From positions 36,271 through 100,270 of the forward strand of contig CAMWCA010000004.1 of assembly GCA_947172705.1 (NCBI GenBank): DNA of 64,000 nucleotides, given 5' to 3'. This stretch comes from an uncultured Lachnospiraceae bacterium. Its GTDB lineage: Bacteria > Bacillota > Clostridia > Lachnospirales > Lachnospiraceae. Made by a program: the position numbers and the translations under genes. The number at the start of each line of letters is the position of its first letter. Position 1 is the first letter of the stretch. Of this stretch, positions 1-9,013 are shown in pieces. The notes beneath the pieces were generated by a model. That model did not search any database, had not been told where the DNA came from, and saw only the letters and a program-made list of their open reading frames with translations.

Positions 1-2
1 TG

Positions 3-1379
3 GAACCTTTTGATTTTATTGCAATTCGGGAGTTCAGGATCTTGCAGGAGGCAGGAAACCATGGAACGGCGAAAATCGCAGTGCGGATTAAGGACGAGCT
101 GAAAGAGCGGTACATGGAAACCCTGATCAGCGAAACATGGGTGCGTCTTCTTGCTGTGGACAAGGAGGAGAAAGAGGCAGTCTATACGGTTTTATTCCAT
201 GGAATCGTTACGGACTTTTCCTTTACGCAGGATGGCTATGAAACGATCATGGAGCTGGAAATAAAAAGCGGTACCATTTTAATGGATCTGAAACCTCATT
301 TCAGAGTTTTCCAAAATGAGGAGGCTTTGTGCGCCTCCCTTCATCAGAAGATAACGGAAACCTATCCGGCAGGCACGGCGGTTCCGCTGGAAGGCGGACA
401 GGATCAGACCATGGGCGTCCTGGTGCAATATCAGGAAACCGACTGGGGGTTTTTGAAACGCCTCGCCGCAAGATGCGGGCATTGTTTGACGCCTATAGCG
501 CTGGGGAAGGAATGCAGATATACCATAGGTCTGCCCAAAGGCAGGAAACGTCAGGCGGAAACCGGAAGAATCCGGATGAGGCTGGATACCGGAGAATATA
601 TGGAGAAATCCCGCAACGGAATGCCCGCGCTGCAGTCCGTGGATCTGCTGGAGCTTGTGCTCACGGACAGAGAAATATTCCAGACAGGCGATTTCATAGA
701 ATATCAGGGAAAAAATTACTTTATCTATAAGATACTCACCACCTATCAGGGGGCGGAGTGCTGTCATGAGTATACCCTGAGAACCAAAGAGGGCTTGAAG
801 GTTCTGCCCCTGCTCCATAAGGAAGCAACAGGCTGTTCCTTTGACGGCGTGGTTTCCTCTGTGACCAAGGACAAGGTGCAGGTGGAAATACAGGGAGACG
901 AGTGGAAAGGGGCGGATGGAAAGAAATGGTTTCTGTATTCTACCGTGTATTCTTCCCCTGACGGCACCGGCTGGTATTGTATGCCGGAAGTTGGGGACAG
1001 CGTCCGCCTGTATGTGCCGGAAAAGGAGGAGGACAGCTTTATCATCAGCGCGGTACACAGGGAGACAGATAGCGCAAGGCAAAATCCGGATTATAAGTCT
1101 CTGAAGACGAAGTATGGAAAGGAAATTCTCTTTACGCCGGATTCCATACTGATGACCAATCATCAGGGTATGATGCTGGAAATGAACGACAACGAAGGCA
1201 TCACCATCACCAGCGATAAGGATATTGTGATACAGGCGGAGGAAAACCTGACGGTGGCAAGCAGCTCGGCGGCGCTGTTGATCGCGGCGGAGGATAAGGT
1301 TCAGGTGAAACAGGGCGGAACGACTATGACGCTGAGCGGGGATATCTCGTTTACGGGAGGGGAGTTCAGGATACAGTAG
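3..1379 (+). CDS. VgrG/gpD-like spike protein of a contractile injection system (5' end outside window)
   Basis: The reading frame is already open at base 3 and continues without a start, so about 458 C-terminal residues are visible and the N-terminus lies upstream. The first part resembles the gpD/VgrG hub domain, rich in beta strands. A middle OB-fold-like segment follows (valve motif around DGVVSSVTKDKVQVEI, then PEVGDSVRLYVPE). The C-terminus is a repetitive Gly/Thr/Asp-rich stretch (LEMNDNEGITITSDKDIVIQ, then alternating hydrophobic residues), as expected for the beta-helical spike shaft. In such machines this trimer caps the inner tube and carries the PAAR-like tip. The next gene encodes a PAAR-like protein 32 bp downstream, which supports the call. 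Family assignment comes from residue pattern and context; whether this is an eCIS, a T6SS-like or a tailocin-type machine cannot be told here. Confidence 0.8.
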   Translation, partial: EPFDFIAIREFRILQEAGNHGTAKIAVRIKDELKERYMETLISETWVRLLAVDKEEKEAVYTVLFHGIVTDFSFTQDGYETIMELEIKSGTILMDLKPHFRVFQNEEALCASLHQKITETYPAGTAVPLEGGQDQTMGVLVQYQETDWGFLKRLAARCGHCLTPIALGKECRYTIGLPKGRKRQAETGRIRMRLDTGEYMEKSRNGMPALQSVDLLELVLTDREIFQTGDFIEYQGKNYFIYKILTTYQGAECCHEYTLRTKEGLKVLPLLHKEATGCSFDGVVSSVTKDKVQVEIQGDEWKGADGKKWFLYSTVYSSPDGTGWYCMPEVGDSVRLYVPEKEEDSFIISAVHRETDSARQNPDYKSLKTKYGKEILFTPDSILMTNHQGMMLEMNDNEGITITSDKDIVIQAEENLTVASSSAALLIAAEDKVQVKQGGTTMTLSGDISFTGGEFRIQ

Positions 1380-1411
1380 ATTGGGACGTGACGTAGAGGA
1401 AGAGGAGCGTT

Positions 1412-2815
1412 ATGAGTGAAAATAAAATAGGGAAATATCTGGAAGGTGACTATGATGGTCAGAGCGTGGGGGAAACATTGGCACAGGCATCAAATGATAT
1501 AGCTGAGGCGGTGTCACTTGTGCAGGAAGTGGAACGAAAGCAGGAAGAGGCGAAAGAAAGTGAAACGAAAAGGATTCTGCGGAAAGATGAAGTCAGCGAG
1601 GAAGAGATAGAGAGCATAATGAATGATTATGCAACAAATGAAGAATATAAACAGTACCTTATGAATGGAGCAATTTTGCAGTGTGATCAGGCTTCGCTGG
1701 AGCCGTTTCCATTGCCGGGTGGTTCGGAAATAGAATTAGTATTGGATGAAAACGAAGATGGTGAAAGAAGAAAAAATATAGAATTAATTGTAACGGATGA
1801 TCTTATGTTGGTAAATGATACACCGTATGCAACAGTTTTAGATGCAAAACAAGGCGAGAATATTTTTCCATTTAAATGTCACTGCAAAAAAGGAATAGAT
1901 CGGGAAGCAGAATATTTGAAAATAAAAAATGATCCAAGCTGTAAAACGGAAGGCGTATGCAAGCATCTGATGAAACTAAATCGAGAATGGGATAATCTTC
2001 CATTAACAGGGCAATTTTATAAGACAAGAGATGCAACAATACATATTATGGAAGACTTAGACTTAATTATGGAAGATACACAATGTATTACCATGACATC
2101 AATGCTATTTTGTAAGCATGGAGGACTAATTACCCCTGTATCATCAGGGCAGATAATGGCAAGTCGGTTTGTAGGATATCTTGCATATGGGTGCAACTCG
2201 ATTACCCAGAATCCGGAAGAAGGGTACTATATGCTCTATGATGGTCCGACTGTGGATAGCATAGGGGAAGAACACAAGTTTTCAGATATTTATAGTGGTA
2301 GTAGCGAATATTTGACAGGAGCACTTCAAGGATATGGGGGCAGTGCGGGGCTTAATACGGAAGCTGGTACAAAATATGAAGGAGCGGAAGATTTTTCTCC
2401 GAGGTATGGAGTTCTTCCGCATAATGGTATTATGAGACATACGATTGCACTTGGACCAACTCTTCAAAACCCTAATTTTACTTTAAACTCAGAAGGAGGA
2501 ATAAAAGCTGATGAAATGATATATGCGGCATGCGTTGATGTGACAATAGAGTTCGAGGGGAAAACATACTATATTCCAGCGGTCATAGTGGACAGCAAAG
2601 AGCACTCAGCGCCAGATGGGCTTTACCAGACAAATGTAACATTTGCAAATAAAGAGGAAGTAGGCAGCCCTCCAGGGAATATTGTAGAGTGGTATGTTTA
2701 TCAGGGATCTGGAGATAAAAATAAATCAGCAGGGTTAAGTAAATTTTCAAAAGACGGAGGAATCATCATATATAAAGACGAAAGGGCAGTAGAAAAAGAT
2801 GACGAATCATATTAG
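1412..2815 (+). CDS. PAAR-like DUF4280 tip protein with C-terminal candidate effector domain
   Basis: 467 aa, with a good SD (gaggaagaggagcg) before ATG. Residues 1-80 are an acidic, coiled-coil-prone leader. Residues about 82-247 match the DUF4280 PAAR-like pattern: YLMNGAILQCDQ at 82-93, a Cys-rich CHCKKG segment near 156, CKTEGVCKHL near 177, and SMLFCKHGGLITPVSSGQ at 230-247. PAAR-like domains sit on VgrG trimers as the puncturing tip and usually carry a passenger. Residues about 250-467 have no recognised motif and are the candidate toxin or cargo domain. The stop overlaps the start of the following lipoprotein gene by 17 bp, an arrangement typical of effector-immunity pairs. Toxic activity is inferred, not seen. 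Confidence 0.8.
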   Translation: MSENKIGKYLEGDYDGQSVGETLAQASNDIAEAVSLVQEVERKQEEAKESETKRILRKDEVSEEEIESIMNDYATNEEYKQYLMNGAILQCDQASLEPFPLPGGSEIELVLDENEDGERRKNIELIVTDDLMLVNDTPYATVLDAKQGENIFPFKCHCKKGIDREAEYLKIKNDPSCKTEGVCKHLMKLNREWDNLPLTGQFYKTRDATIHIMEDLDLIMEDTQCITMTSMLFCKHGGLITPVSSGQIMASRFVGYLAYGCNSITQNPEEGYYMLYDGPTVDSIGEEHKFSDIYSGSSEYLTGALQGYGGSAGLNTEAGTKYEGAEDFSPRYGVLPHNGIMRHTIALGPTLQNPNFTLNSEGGIKADEMIYAACVDVTIEFEGKTYYIPAVIVDSKEHSAPDGLYQTNVTFANKEEVGSPPGNIVEWYVYQGSGDKNKSAGLSKFSKDGGIIIYKDERAVEKDDESY

Positions 2816-3863
2816 GAAAAAGATAGTTATAATCCTGTTCGTCAGTGTAATTGTATTATCAGCATGCAAGGAAGGACAGACAGGTGAGGAGAAAGCATAT
2901 GTTACAGAAGAGCATATGGAACTGAAAAGAAATGAGGGCGAAAAATCAGATCCTGAAAGAAAGGTAGAAATCCCACAACTAGATCAGTCGCTTCTGGAAG
3001 AAGTAGCAGGAATAGGAACAGAGTCAGCAAATGAATATTTTCTTGCCGCCTTGCAGTATCAGATATCGCTACCATGCAGTTTTGTGATGTATGCAGATGG
3101 ATACAGCGTGATGGACGTAAACGAATTCAGGAATATAAATAAGGATAATATATCAGATGAGTATGGTGATGTGAGGTTGAAACATGTGGTAGACGCACAT
3201 ATGGCGGATGCTGCATTAGACAAATATATCCGTGAGTATGGGGGAGAAGATACAAAATATCATATTAGAAATGTACTCGAAGAAAAGCTGCAGACAACAG
3301 ATAAAGCATTTCCCCACACATGTGTTGTTGAAGTGTTTAATGAAGATATAACTTTGACGGTAACGTATAATACTTATTATTGTAGTATCATCATTGTTTC
3401 AATAGATGGGATGGAGGATGAGGTGCCGCACACACAGGAATACCTCACATATCTTCTGCATGCATATAGATATAGGGACGACGTGTACACGAATCCCAAG
3501 CAACAGGAAGATTATTTTTGGATGTTAATAGATCCTGAAATGAAAAAGGAAAATTATGATTTTCGAAATGTAGACCCGGATGGACAGCAGCCGGATGGAA
3601 GAGGCAAGGTCTGCGGCATTTTGGAATATTATATAGCAGACCAGGTCATTGACAAATATATCCGGGTTTATGGTGGTACAGATGTAAGGTACAGGGTAAA
3701 GCTGACTGGCAAAGAGGAGGGTATAAGTGAAGGAACATACAAGTATACCATGCTGATCGAAAATGATGTTGATGATATGATACTTACGGTAGAGTACGAC
3801 AGCGATACATGGTTTGCTGAGGTTACGATGGGAGAAAGAATATGCGATTCAAACCAGGAGTAA
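2799..3863 (+). CDS. Two-domain lipoprotein, candidate immunity protein for the DUF4280 effector
   Basis: 354 aa, starting at ATG inside the end of the DUF4280 gene (17-bp overlap, so translationally coupled). The N-terminus is a lipoprotein signal: basic KK, a hydrophobic core, and lipobox LSAC with the lipidated Cys near residue 23. The mature part holds two homologous halves. Each contains a D..LDKYIREYGG.D-type helix (ADAALDKYIREYGG and ADQVIDKYIRVYGG) followed by beta-rich sequence ending in LTV.Y. No known domain is recognised. A membrane-anchored, outward-facing protein coupled to an injected effector suggests immunity against a toxin that acts outside the cytoplasmic membrane; this is inference from layout. 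The stop overlaps the next start by about 22 bp. Confidence 0.65.
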   Translation: MTNHIRKKIVIILFVSVIVLSACKEGQTGEEKAYVTEEHMELKRNEGEKSDPERKVEIPQLDQSLLEEVAGIGTESANEYFLAALQYQISLPCSFVMYADGYSVMDVNEFRNINKDNISDEYGDVRLKHVVDAHMADAALDKYIREYGGEDTKYHIRNVLEEKLQTTDKAFPHTCVVEVFNEDITLTVTYNTYYCSIIIVSIDGMEDEVPHTQEYLTYLLHAYRYRDDVYTNPKQQEDYFWMLIDPEMKKENYDFRNVDPDGQQPDGRGKVCGILEYYIADQVIDKYIRVYGGTDVRYRVKLTGKEEGISEGTYKYTMLIENDVDDMILTVEYDSDTWFAEVTMGERICDSNQE

Positions 3864-4480
3864 TAGAGATAACCGACCGCAGCAGGGAAATTATAGAGTA
3901 CCTCCAAAGCTGCATGGAGGAATATTTTCATCATTCATGTCAGGTTTTTCAGCGTGAGATAGAACAGCAGGGAGATCAGATTTGGCAGGAGCTTAAGCTT
4001 ACAGTAGATGAGGTACTGGAACATACTGTTTTTATGCAAAAGCAGGGGCAAAAGGCTGACATCGGGTATCTCGTATTCAGCTTTTTAAGGAGCAGCATGT
4101 TTCAGGAAAATCCGGAGATTCGGGTAGAAACCCTTGACGACAGTTTTTATCTGGATATGCAGGAAACGGCGGCTTATTATTGCCCCTCTTTTTTGCAGGA
4201 AAGATATCGGGAAGATGCCGCCTGCTTGTGTCAGCAGGTTGAAAAAAAGTTTGTGAGGGCGCAAGCCAATGAGATATTCCTGGCAAAGGAGCAGTATATT
4301 GGCTATTACGAATCCTTTCTTTACCGGATGATAGAAAGTATGGCGGGGCTGATCATGAAAGAAGTAATCGAAAGCGATGTCCGCGTCGCCGATGATTTCA
4401 GGATCATCTACGGAGAATTTATGGACAGGGCATCGGTTGTATGCATAAAGGAGAACGGCAATGAAATTTTTTCTCATTGA
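3842..4480 (+). CDS. Conserved hypothetical protein of the effector module (copy 1, intact)
   Basis: 212 aa, mostly helical and charged, with no signal peptide and no recognised motif; begins MRFKPGVIEITDRSR. ATG overlaps the end of the lipoprotein gene, and the 3' end overlaps the next gene by 20 bp, so the four genes from 1412 to 4982 form one coupled operon. A second, broken copy of this gene lies at 9014-9656, again followed by the same 173-aa gene. The pair therefore moves or duplicates as a unit. A role in effector loading (adaptor/chaperone) or immunity would fit the position next to a PAAR-like gene, but nothing in the sequence decides it. Confidence 0.6.
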   Translation: MRFKPGVIEITDRSREIIEYLQSCMEEYFHHSCQVFQREIEQQGDQIWQELKLTVDEVLEHTVFMQKQGQKADIGYLVFSFLRSSMFQENPEIRVETLDDSFYLDMQETAAYYCPSFLQERYREDAACLCQQVEKKFVRAQANEIFLAKEQYIGYYESFLYRMIESMAGLIMKEVIESDVRVADDFRIIYGEFMDRASVVCIKENGNEIFSH

Positions 4481-4982
4481 AGTGGAGGAGGGCAATAGAA
4501 TACCATACGGCGTCAACAGGAACCGGGCAATCGACATCAGGCTCCTTACCAGTGAGAGTTTTCACAAATTACCCATGTGGAACCTGATAGAAATGCAGCT
4601 TCCCTGGGAGCCTTTTTTACCGGATCTGCTTTTAATGCCCTGCGTCCTGCTGTCGAAATGCTTTATGGAAACGGCGCTAATGTACCAGCCGGATCTTCTC
4701 TACAAGGGGGTCAAGCTGTGGGATCAGAAAAGCGGGATCAACGCCACCTATTTTCTGCCTGTGATAGAGGAGGTAGAATGCTTTTCGGATCAATGCCGTT
4801 TCGGTAACATGGGAAACAGGGTAACGGAGCTGGTGTTGGAGGAGGAGAAGATCCGTTCATTTCCACTTTTCAGGATAAAGGGGTATGACAGGAAATGTTT
4901 GGTTGGGAGACTTGACTTTGTGGAGAGCCTGCTGATGAGAGGGGTGAAAGGGGTTACGATGACGGAGGTAAAGACGGAATAA
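4461..4982 (+). CDS. Conserved cytosolic protein, possible Imm11/DUF1629-like (copy 1)
   Basis: 173 aa, starting at ATG in the 3' end of the preceding gene. No signal peptide. The pattern of a short N-terminal strand (MKFFLIEVE), a PD..Y.GVKLWD...INATYFLP centre and a C-terminal VGRLDFVESLLMRGVKG helix recalls the Imm11/DUF1629 immunity family, where the protein ends with a similar ESLLRRG helix. This resemblance is from memory of the pattern and is weak. An almost identical copy is at 9637-10167; the DNA from 4461 to about 4935 appears identical to it base for base, and the two diverge only in the last codons. Confidence 0.55.
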   Translation: MKFFLIEVEEGNRIPYGVNRNRAIDIRLLTSESFHKLPMWNLIEMQLPWEPFLPDLLLMPCVLLSKCFMETALMYQPDLLYKGVKLWDQKSGINATYFLPVIEEVECFSDQCRFGNMGNRVTELVLEEEKIRSFPLFRIKGYDRKCLVGRLDFVESLLMRGVKGVTMTEVKTE

Positions 4983-5075
4983 TATATATTTTATCCAAAG
5001 GTACAAATTGATAAAACCTCTTAAGGCAGACTTTAACAAAATAAGGGTTAAGTATTACTTCAAAATGAATTAAGG

Positions 5076-5111
5076 AATGACAGTATTGCGTTGTATGATA
5101 CGGTCATTTTT
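5076..5111 (+). terminator. Rho-independent terminator of the DUF4280 operon
   Basis: Inverted repeat AATGAC (5076-5081) with GTCATT (5103-5108), extended by an inner GTAT/ATAC pairing and followed by a T-rich tail. It lies about 95 bp after the 173-aa gene, a suitable distance for the operon end. The rest of the 4983-5410 gap holds an HTH-gene relic and the first promoter box. Confidence 0.55.
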
Positions 5112-5155
5112 GTATAGAAAGAAGCAATATTGGTAAAATATTCACGCAATCTCTC

Positions 5156-5263
5156 TTAAGTTAACTGGGACGGAATAACTCCTTTTTCTTCCCTGGTCTG
5201 AATCATTGTACGGATCAGGTCTTTTTCTAGTTCAATAGCATTTAAGATACCATTACCCTCCAT
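5156..5263 (-). pseudogene. Relic of an HTH-type antitoxin/regulator gene
   Basis: A 35-codon minus-strand frame starting at ATG 5263 reads MEGNGILNAIELEKDLIRTM and continues IQTREEKGVIPSQL, then stops. The stretch resembles the helix leading into the HTH of XRE-type antitoxins (pattern ELEKDLI..MI..R.EKG..Q..LA). It ends where the recognition helices should begin, so it is a truncated remnant. No partner toxin gene is present. Confidence 0.4.
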
Positions 5264-5307
5264 TAAATATAAGACGCAAATAAAAGGTATTATATTCAGG
5301 CAATAAA

Positions 5308-5345
5308 GATGATGCAAAAATGATGCAAGCATCATTTATAATATT
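5308..5345 (+). promoter_or_regulatory. Array promoter element, copy 1 (canonical)
   Basis: Half-sites TGATGCAA at 5310-5317 and 5321-5328 (11-bp period), with TATAAT at 5337-5342 starting 16 bp after the start of the second half-site. No good -35 hexamer is present; the half-sites occupy that place. In this copy the second half-site extends into a perfect dyad, GATGCAAGCATC. It lies about 70 bp upstream of the 5411 lipoprotein gene. The geometry is identical in copies at 14085, 16337, 23487, 31700 and 37076. Confidence 0.75.
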
Positions 5346-5410
5346 ACCTGATAAGTTTGATTTATAATCCATGAAATAAATTAGTGAAGGGAATTAGGAT
5401 AAGAAATTCC

Positions 5411-6715
5411 ATGTATAATGTTAATATGAAACAAAGAGTATTTCTAGTACTTATATTTTGCCTGTGTGCAATGAATTTAATATCTTGCAAAAAGAAAATT
5501 GATAGTGATGTGACAGTGCAGAGTAATGTTGAACAGCAGGAAAGTGCTGTAAGTAATAGCGGCGGTACTGAAAATACCCTCAATGGGCTGCAAGTGGAAG
5601 CCTCAGGAGAATTTTGTGTCGTAGCCCAAATTCAAAATGAACATGCGTATAAAGAATTTATTGACCGGTTAGATAGCTATACATCTTATACGATGCTGAG
5701 GTTAAGGTTATTGGGGGCGGATACAGTTATTTATTTGGATGAGCTCTTAAAGCTGGGAAATTTTGAATATGTAACGATAGAAAATGGTGGCAGAATATTA
5801 TTAAAAGATGCAGAGGAATTTAGGCAAAATAGCACGCTGAGAGAAGTGAATTTATTAGATGTAATTTCAATTGATGAAAAGGTATTCAAAAATTTCCCTG
5901 CTGTGGAGAGAGTGTTTGTCAATATTAATAATCGATGTGATGAAAATTTTCCCTTAAAAGACCTGCAAGGAAATATGGATTGTACAGATGTAATTATTTT
6001 TTGGGATTATCAAAAAGCAAACAGTATGAAAGGGTTTAGTATGCTTAATGCAGGCGATTACAGTTATGCCAGTTATGTGGTTTGTGAGCAGAGTGAACCA
6101 GAAAGCTATAGGGCATACATTATAGTAAAAGACAGGGAAACTCAGGGAGAAAGATATTTTGATATTCTAAGTATTCCACAGGAAAAGCCTCTGGAGATCA
6201 CCCGGACGGAAGAGCAACGAATTGTTTTGAAGGACATAAATTTTGATGGGTATGAAGATATTGTTTTTTGTGAACAAGATATTATGTGGAGCGCATATCT
6301 TAGATGTTATGCATTCTTATGGAACCCAATAGAAGAACGGTTTCAGTTTAATGGAACGGCTCCATTTAACTTTGAGCATGTAGACGAAAAAAGGAGACGC
6401 ATAACTTATTTATGTAGTGGTTCAGCTTTTGACGATGATTATTATATTTATGAGTATAATAATAACGAATTTATCGAAAAGCATCTTGAGGTTCGTTTTT
6501 TTCAAACAGAACCACATGTAATATGGCAGTACTATGAAGAAAATATTATGACGAAAAAACTGGATTTAATCTACCATGAGGAAGATGATGCAGACTATGC
6601 TGTTTATGAAGAAAACGGCAAGATTGTGGAGAAAAAACTATATGATAAGGGTGTTTATTATGCAGATATAGGAAAAGAATATTTTCCGGAATTTGATTTT
6701 TATACTGCTGGGTGA
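5411..6715 (+). CDS. Lipoprotein of unknown function with a DxNxDG-type loop
   Basis: 434 aa from ATG 5411; an in-frame GTG at 5384 lacks an SD, while AGGATAAG precedes 5411. The signal peptide ends in lipobox LISC followed by KKK. The mature protein has no known domain that I recognise. About residue 275 it has LKDINFDGYEDIVF, a DxNxDG calcium-type loop as in FG-GAP/VCBS repeats. It is the first gene after promoter copy 1. The following gene (6726-7762) is a frameshifted, C-terminally truncated paralogue sharing the same DINFDGY loop and the RFQ.N.TAPF motif. Likely a surface-exposed protein; immunity or adhesion roles are open. Confidence 0.7.
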   Translation: MYNVNMKQRVFLVLIFCLCAMNLISCKKKIDSDVTVQSNVEQQESAVSNSGGTENTLNGLQVEASGEFCVVAQIQNEHAYKEFIDRLDSYTSYTMLRLRLLGADTVIYLDELLKLGNFEYVTIENGGRILLKDAEEFRQNSTLREVNLLDVISIDEKVFKNFPAVERVFVNINNRCDENFPLKDLQGNMDCTDVIIFWDYQKANSMKGFSMLNAGDYSYASYVVCEQSEPESYRAYIIVKDRETQGERYFDILSIPQEKPLEITRTEEQRIVLKDINFDGYEDIVFCEQDIMWSAYLRCYAFLWNPIEERFQFNGTAPFNFEHVDEKRRRITYLCSGSAFDDDYYIYEYNNNEFIEKHLEVRFFQTEPHVIWQYYEENIMTKKLDLIYHEEDDADYAVYEENGKIVEKKLYDKGVYYADIGKEYFPEFDFYTAG

Positions 6716-6725
6716 TGGAGCTTGT

Positions 6726-7762
6726 ATGAAAGGAAGAGAAAATATATTTAAATATTTAATGGTTATATTTGTAATAGTAGCTGTAATAATGTCATTATCT
6801 GGGTGCGAAGAGTGTTCCATAAATTATGAAAGTCCTATTATCAAAGAGGAACCGGAATGGTCAGCGGTTGCGGATAAAGAAAAAAACCGGAAATTGAAGT
6901 AACAAGCAATATAGGCATAGAAGTAAAAATTGACAGTCAGGAAACATATGAGGAATTCTTGTTTTTTCTAAAGGACTACAAAGAGTATACATCATTGAAT
7001 TTGGATATGCAGGGAAAAAACATAATTATTTATTTGGATGAAATTTTAGTAGAAGGAAATTTTCTGTTTCTTGAAGTTAGTAATGGTGGAATTATTTCTG
7101 TGAAAGATGAGGCAAAATATGAGAATGATCAGCTGATTAGTTTGTGGTTAGATCATGTGTTTCAAATTGAAGAACTTAAAGTAGATAATTTTACAGCACT
7201 GGAAGATCTGACAATATGGATGGATGCTGAAATGAAGGTTACAGGCGTGTTTGAAGATATTTTTAATAATAGTTCCTGTAAGAGCATTGTAATTTTGTGG
7301 GATGATGAAAAAGATTTCAGTACCGTAATTGAGGAACAGTTTTTTATGGCTTTTTACAGAGTGAATGATGAAGAGTTCAGTTATATAAGTAAAGAATTTT
7401 GCAATCGTTTTCCAGAAGATACTCCGTATGTTGTTCTTAATGTTCTTAATAAAAAAAGTGAAAACGTAGAAATACTGGAGATTCCACAAGAAATGCTGCT
7501 AAGATCATCACGGTTTATTAATGGTGATTGGCAAAGGCTGCGATTGGAAGACATTAACTTTGATGGATATAAAGACATTATTTTTCTTGGCTATAATGTT
7601 GGAATAGAGCTATATCACGAATGCATTGTTTATTTGTGGGAACCTTCCAGAGAAAGATTTCAGCTAAACAGAACGGCGCCATTTCATTTTGACTGTATTG
7701 ATGAAAAAAGGAAACGCCTGACTTACTCAAGCGGTTTTTCTGCATTTGATAATATAAGTTGA
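6726..7762 (+). pseudogene. Frameshifted, C-truncated paralogue of the 5411 lipoprotein
   Basis: ATG 6726 begins a lipoprotein signal with lipobox LSGC. The frame terminates at 6902 after a run of seven A at 6880-6886. Adding one A restores the frame into the long open frame that runs to 7762, which aligns with the 5411 protein (DINFDGYKDIIF loop, RFQLNRTAPFHFD). The C-terminus stops about 95 residues short of the paralogue, exactly where the next gene begins, so a second event fused or deleted the end. The A7 tract could be a slippage site, making the gene phase-variable rather than dead. Confidence 0.65.
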
Positions 7763-7773
7763 GGAAAAAATAT

Positions 7774-8955
7774 ATGTATAATATCAAGATGGGAACAAAG
7801 GCATTATTGGCAGCATTTTTCATAATAAGGGCTAGTTGGAACTATTGGCAGGAATTCAATCAGAATATTACAGATATAAGCCCAAATAAATCTGTTCAAA
7901 GAAGCATTTCATATGAGGCAGAAATAGAACTTGAAGAAATCCCAGAATTAGGGTATCGAAACATTTCGGATATCCGATTTGGAAATGACTATGTATATTA
8001 TGATAATCTTTTAATATTAGGCGGCATATTGTACAAAAAACAAGCGGGGAGTTTCGTAAAACAGAAAGAAAATTTATCTGATTTATTGGGGGTTGAATAT
8101 TTAAGGTACAAGCAATATAAAAATTTTATTATTGTAGAGGTAAGTGATCCGGAGTCTTTTCTAATTTATGATATGAGAACAGCATATAAGTACACTTATG
8201 CATGTGAACCAGGATATGAAATATTTAATTGGTGTATATACGACGGGAATCTTTTGTTTGATGAGTATAATAGAGAGGAGGGGAAGGATAGGCTTAGACA
8301 GATGGATCTTACGACAAAAGAAATTGAATTGATATATCAATGGGATAAGGGGAAATATCCTGAAGATATTAGAATTAGAGAGGACGGAATCATTACATAT
8401 AGTTGTTCCTGTATGCCAAAAAAGCGAGAGTGCTGGCAGTTAAAAAAGGATGAAAATGGTATATGGCAGAAATCTTTGGTATGGAAAACGGATGAAAATC
8501 AATGGGAATATATATATGTATTGGATTTTAATCAATATGGTCTGATTATTTTTGGAGAGTTTTTTGATCCGAAAGAAAATTTTTCTTTTTATGAAACAGT
8601 AGTGATAACGGATAGCGGAGAAATGGTAAAGCTGGATGATGAATTATCAGATAACTGCATATTTATGGAGAATGGTTATCTGGATGGCAATAGGGCAGAA
8701 TTGGAAAAGATGCCTTGGGAAGAAGGAACCATGGAAGCGGAATATCTTTCATTTTACCTGGCGGATACGGTTTCATTTTATGATTATGAAGGTAATTTGC
8801 AGGCTACATATCCGATGATAGATAAGAAGTGGCTGGAGCAGGGATATTACTTAAAGAGATTGATATACCATGACGAAAAAATAACTGCATTTTATGTACA
8901 GAATGAAACAGAGGAATTATATATCAGCCAGGTCAAAGCTGATCTGGGCAAGTGA
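7774..8955 (+). CDS. Membrane-anchored hypothetical protein
   Basis: 393 aa from ATG 7774 (GAGG at 7761-7764; an alternative TTG start is at 7759). It has a short N-terminal hydrophobic segment (ALLAAFFII) and then a long hydrophilic part rich in Tyr/Trp/Asp with repeated YD..T/YDYEG segments, reminiscent of irregular beta-propeller blades. No known domain recognised. It directly overlaps or abuts the broken lipoprotein gene upstream. A 53-bp piece of its 3' region (8693-8747) recurs as a relic at 14163-14215. Confidence 0.6.
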   Translation: MYNIKMGTKALLAAFFIIRASWNYWQEFNQNITDISPNKSVQRSISYEAEIELEEIPELGYRNISDIRFGNDYVYYDNLLILGGILYKKQAGSFVKQKENLSDLLGVEYLRYKQYKNFIIVEVSDPESFLIYDMRTAYKYTYACEPGYEIFNWCIYDGNLLFDEYNREEGKDRLRQMDLTTKEIELIYQWDKGKYPEDIRIREDGIITYSCSCMPKKRECWQLKKDENGIWQKSLVWKTDENQWEYIYVLDFNQYGLIIFGEFFDPKENFSFYETVVITDSGEMVKLDDELSDNCIFMENGYLDGNRAELEKMPWEEGTMEAEYLSFYLADTVSFYDYEGNLQATYPMIDKKWLEQGYYLKRLIYHDEKITAFYVQNETEELYISQVKADLGK

Positions 8956-9013
8956 CTAAAACAGGAAATGATGAAACTGCCAAAAACAGAGAAACAGAAT
9001 TAATGTGAAGTAT

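Noticed and set aside
279..1163. Long minus-strand frame of 294 codons opposite the VgrG-like gene
   Set aside because: No SD, composition of a shadow frame, and the opposite strand encodes a clear spike protein.
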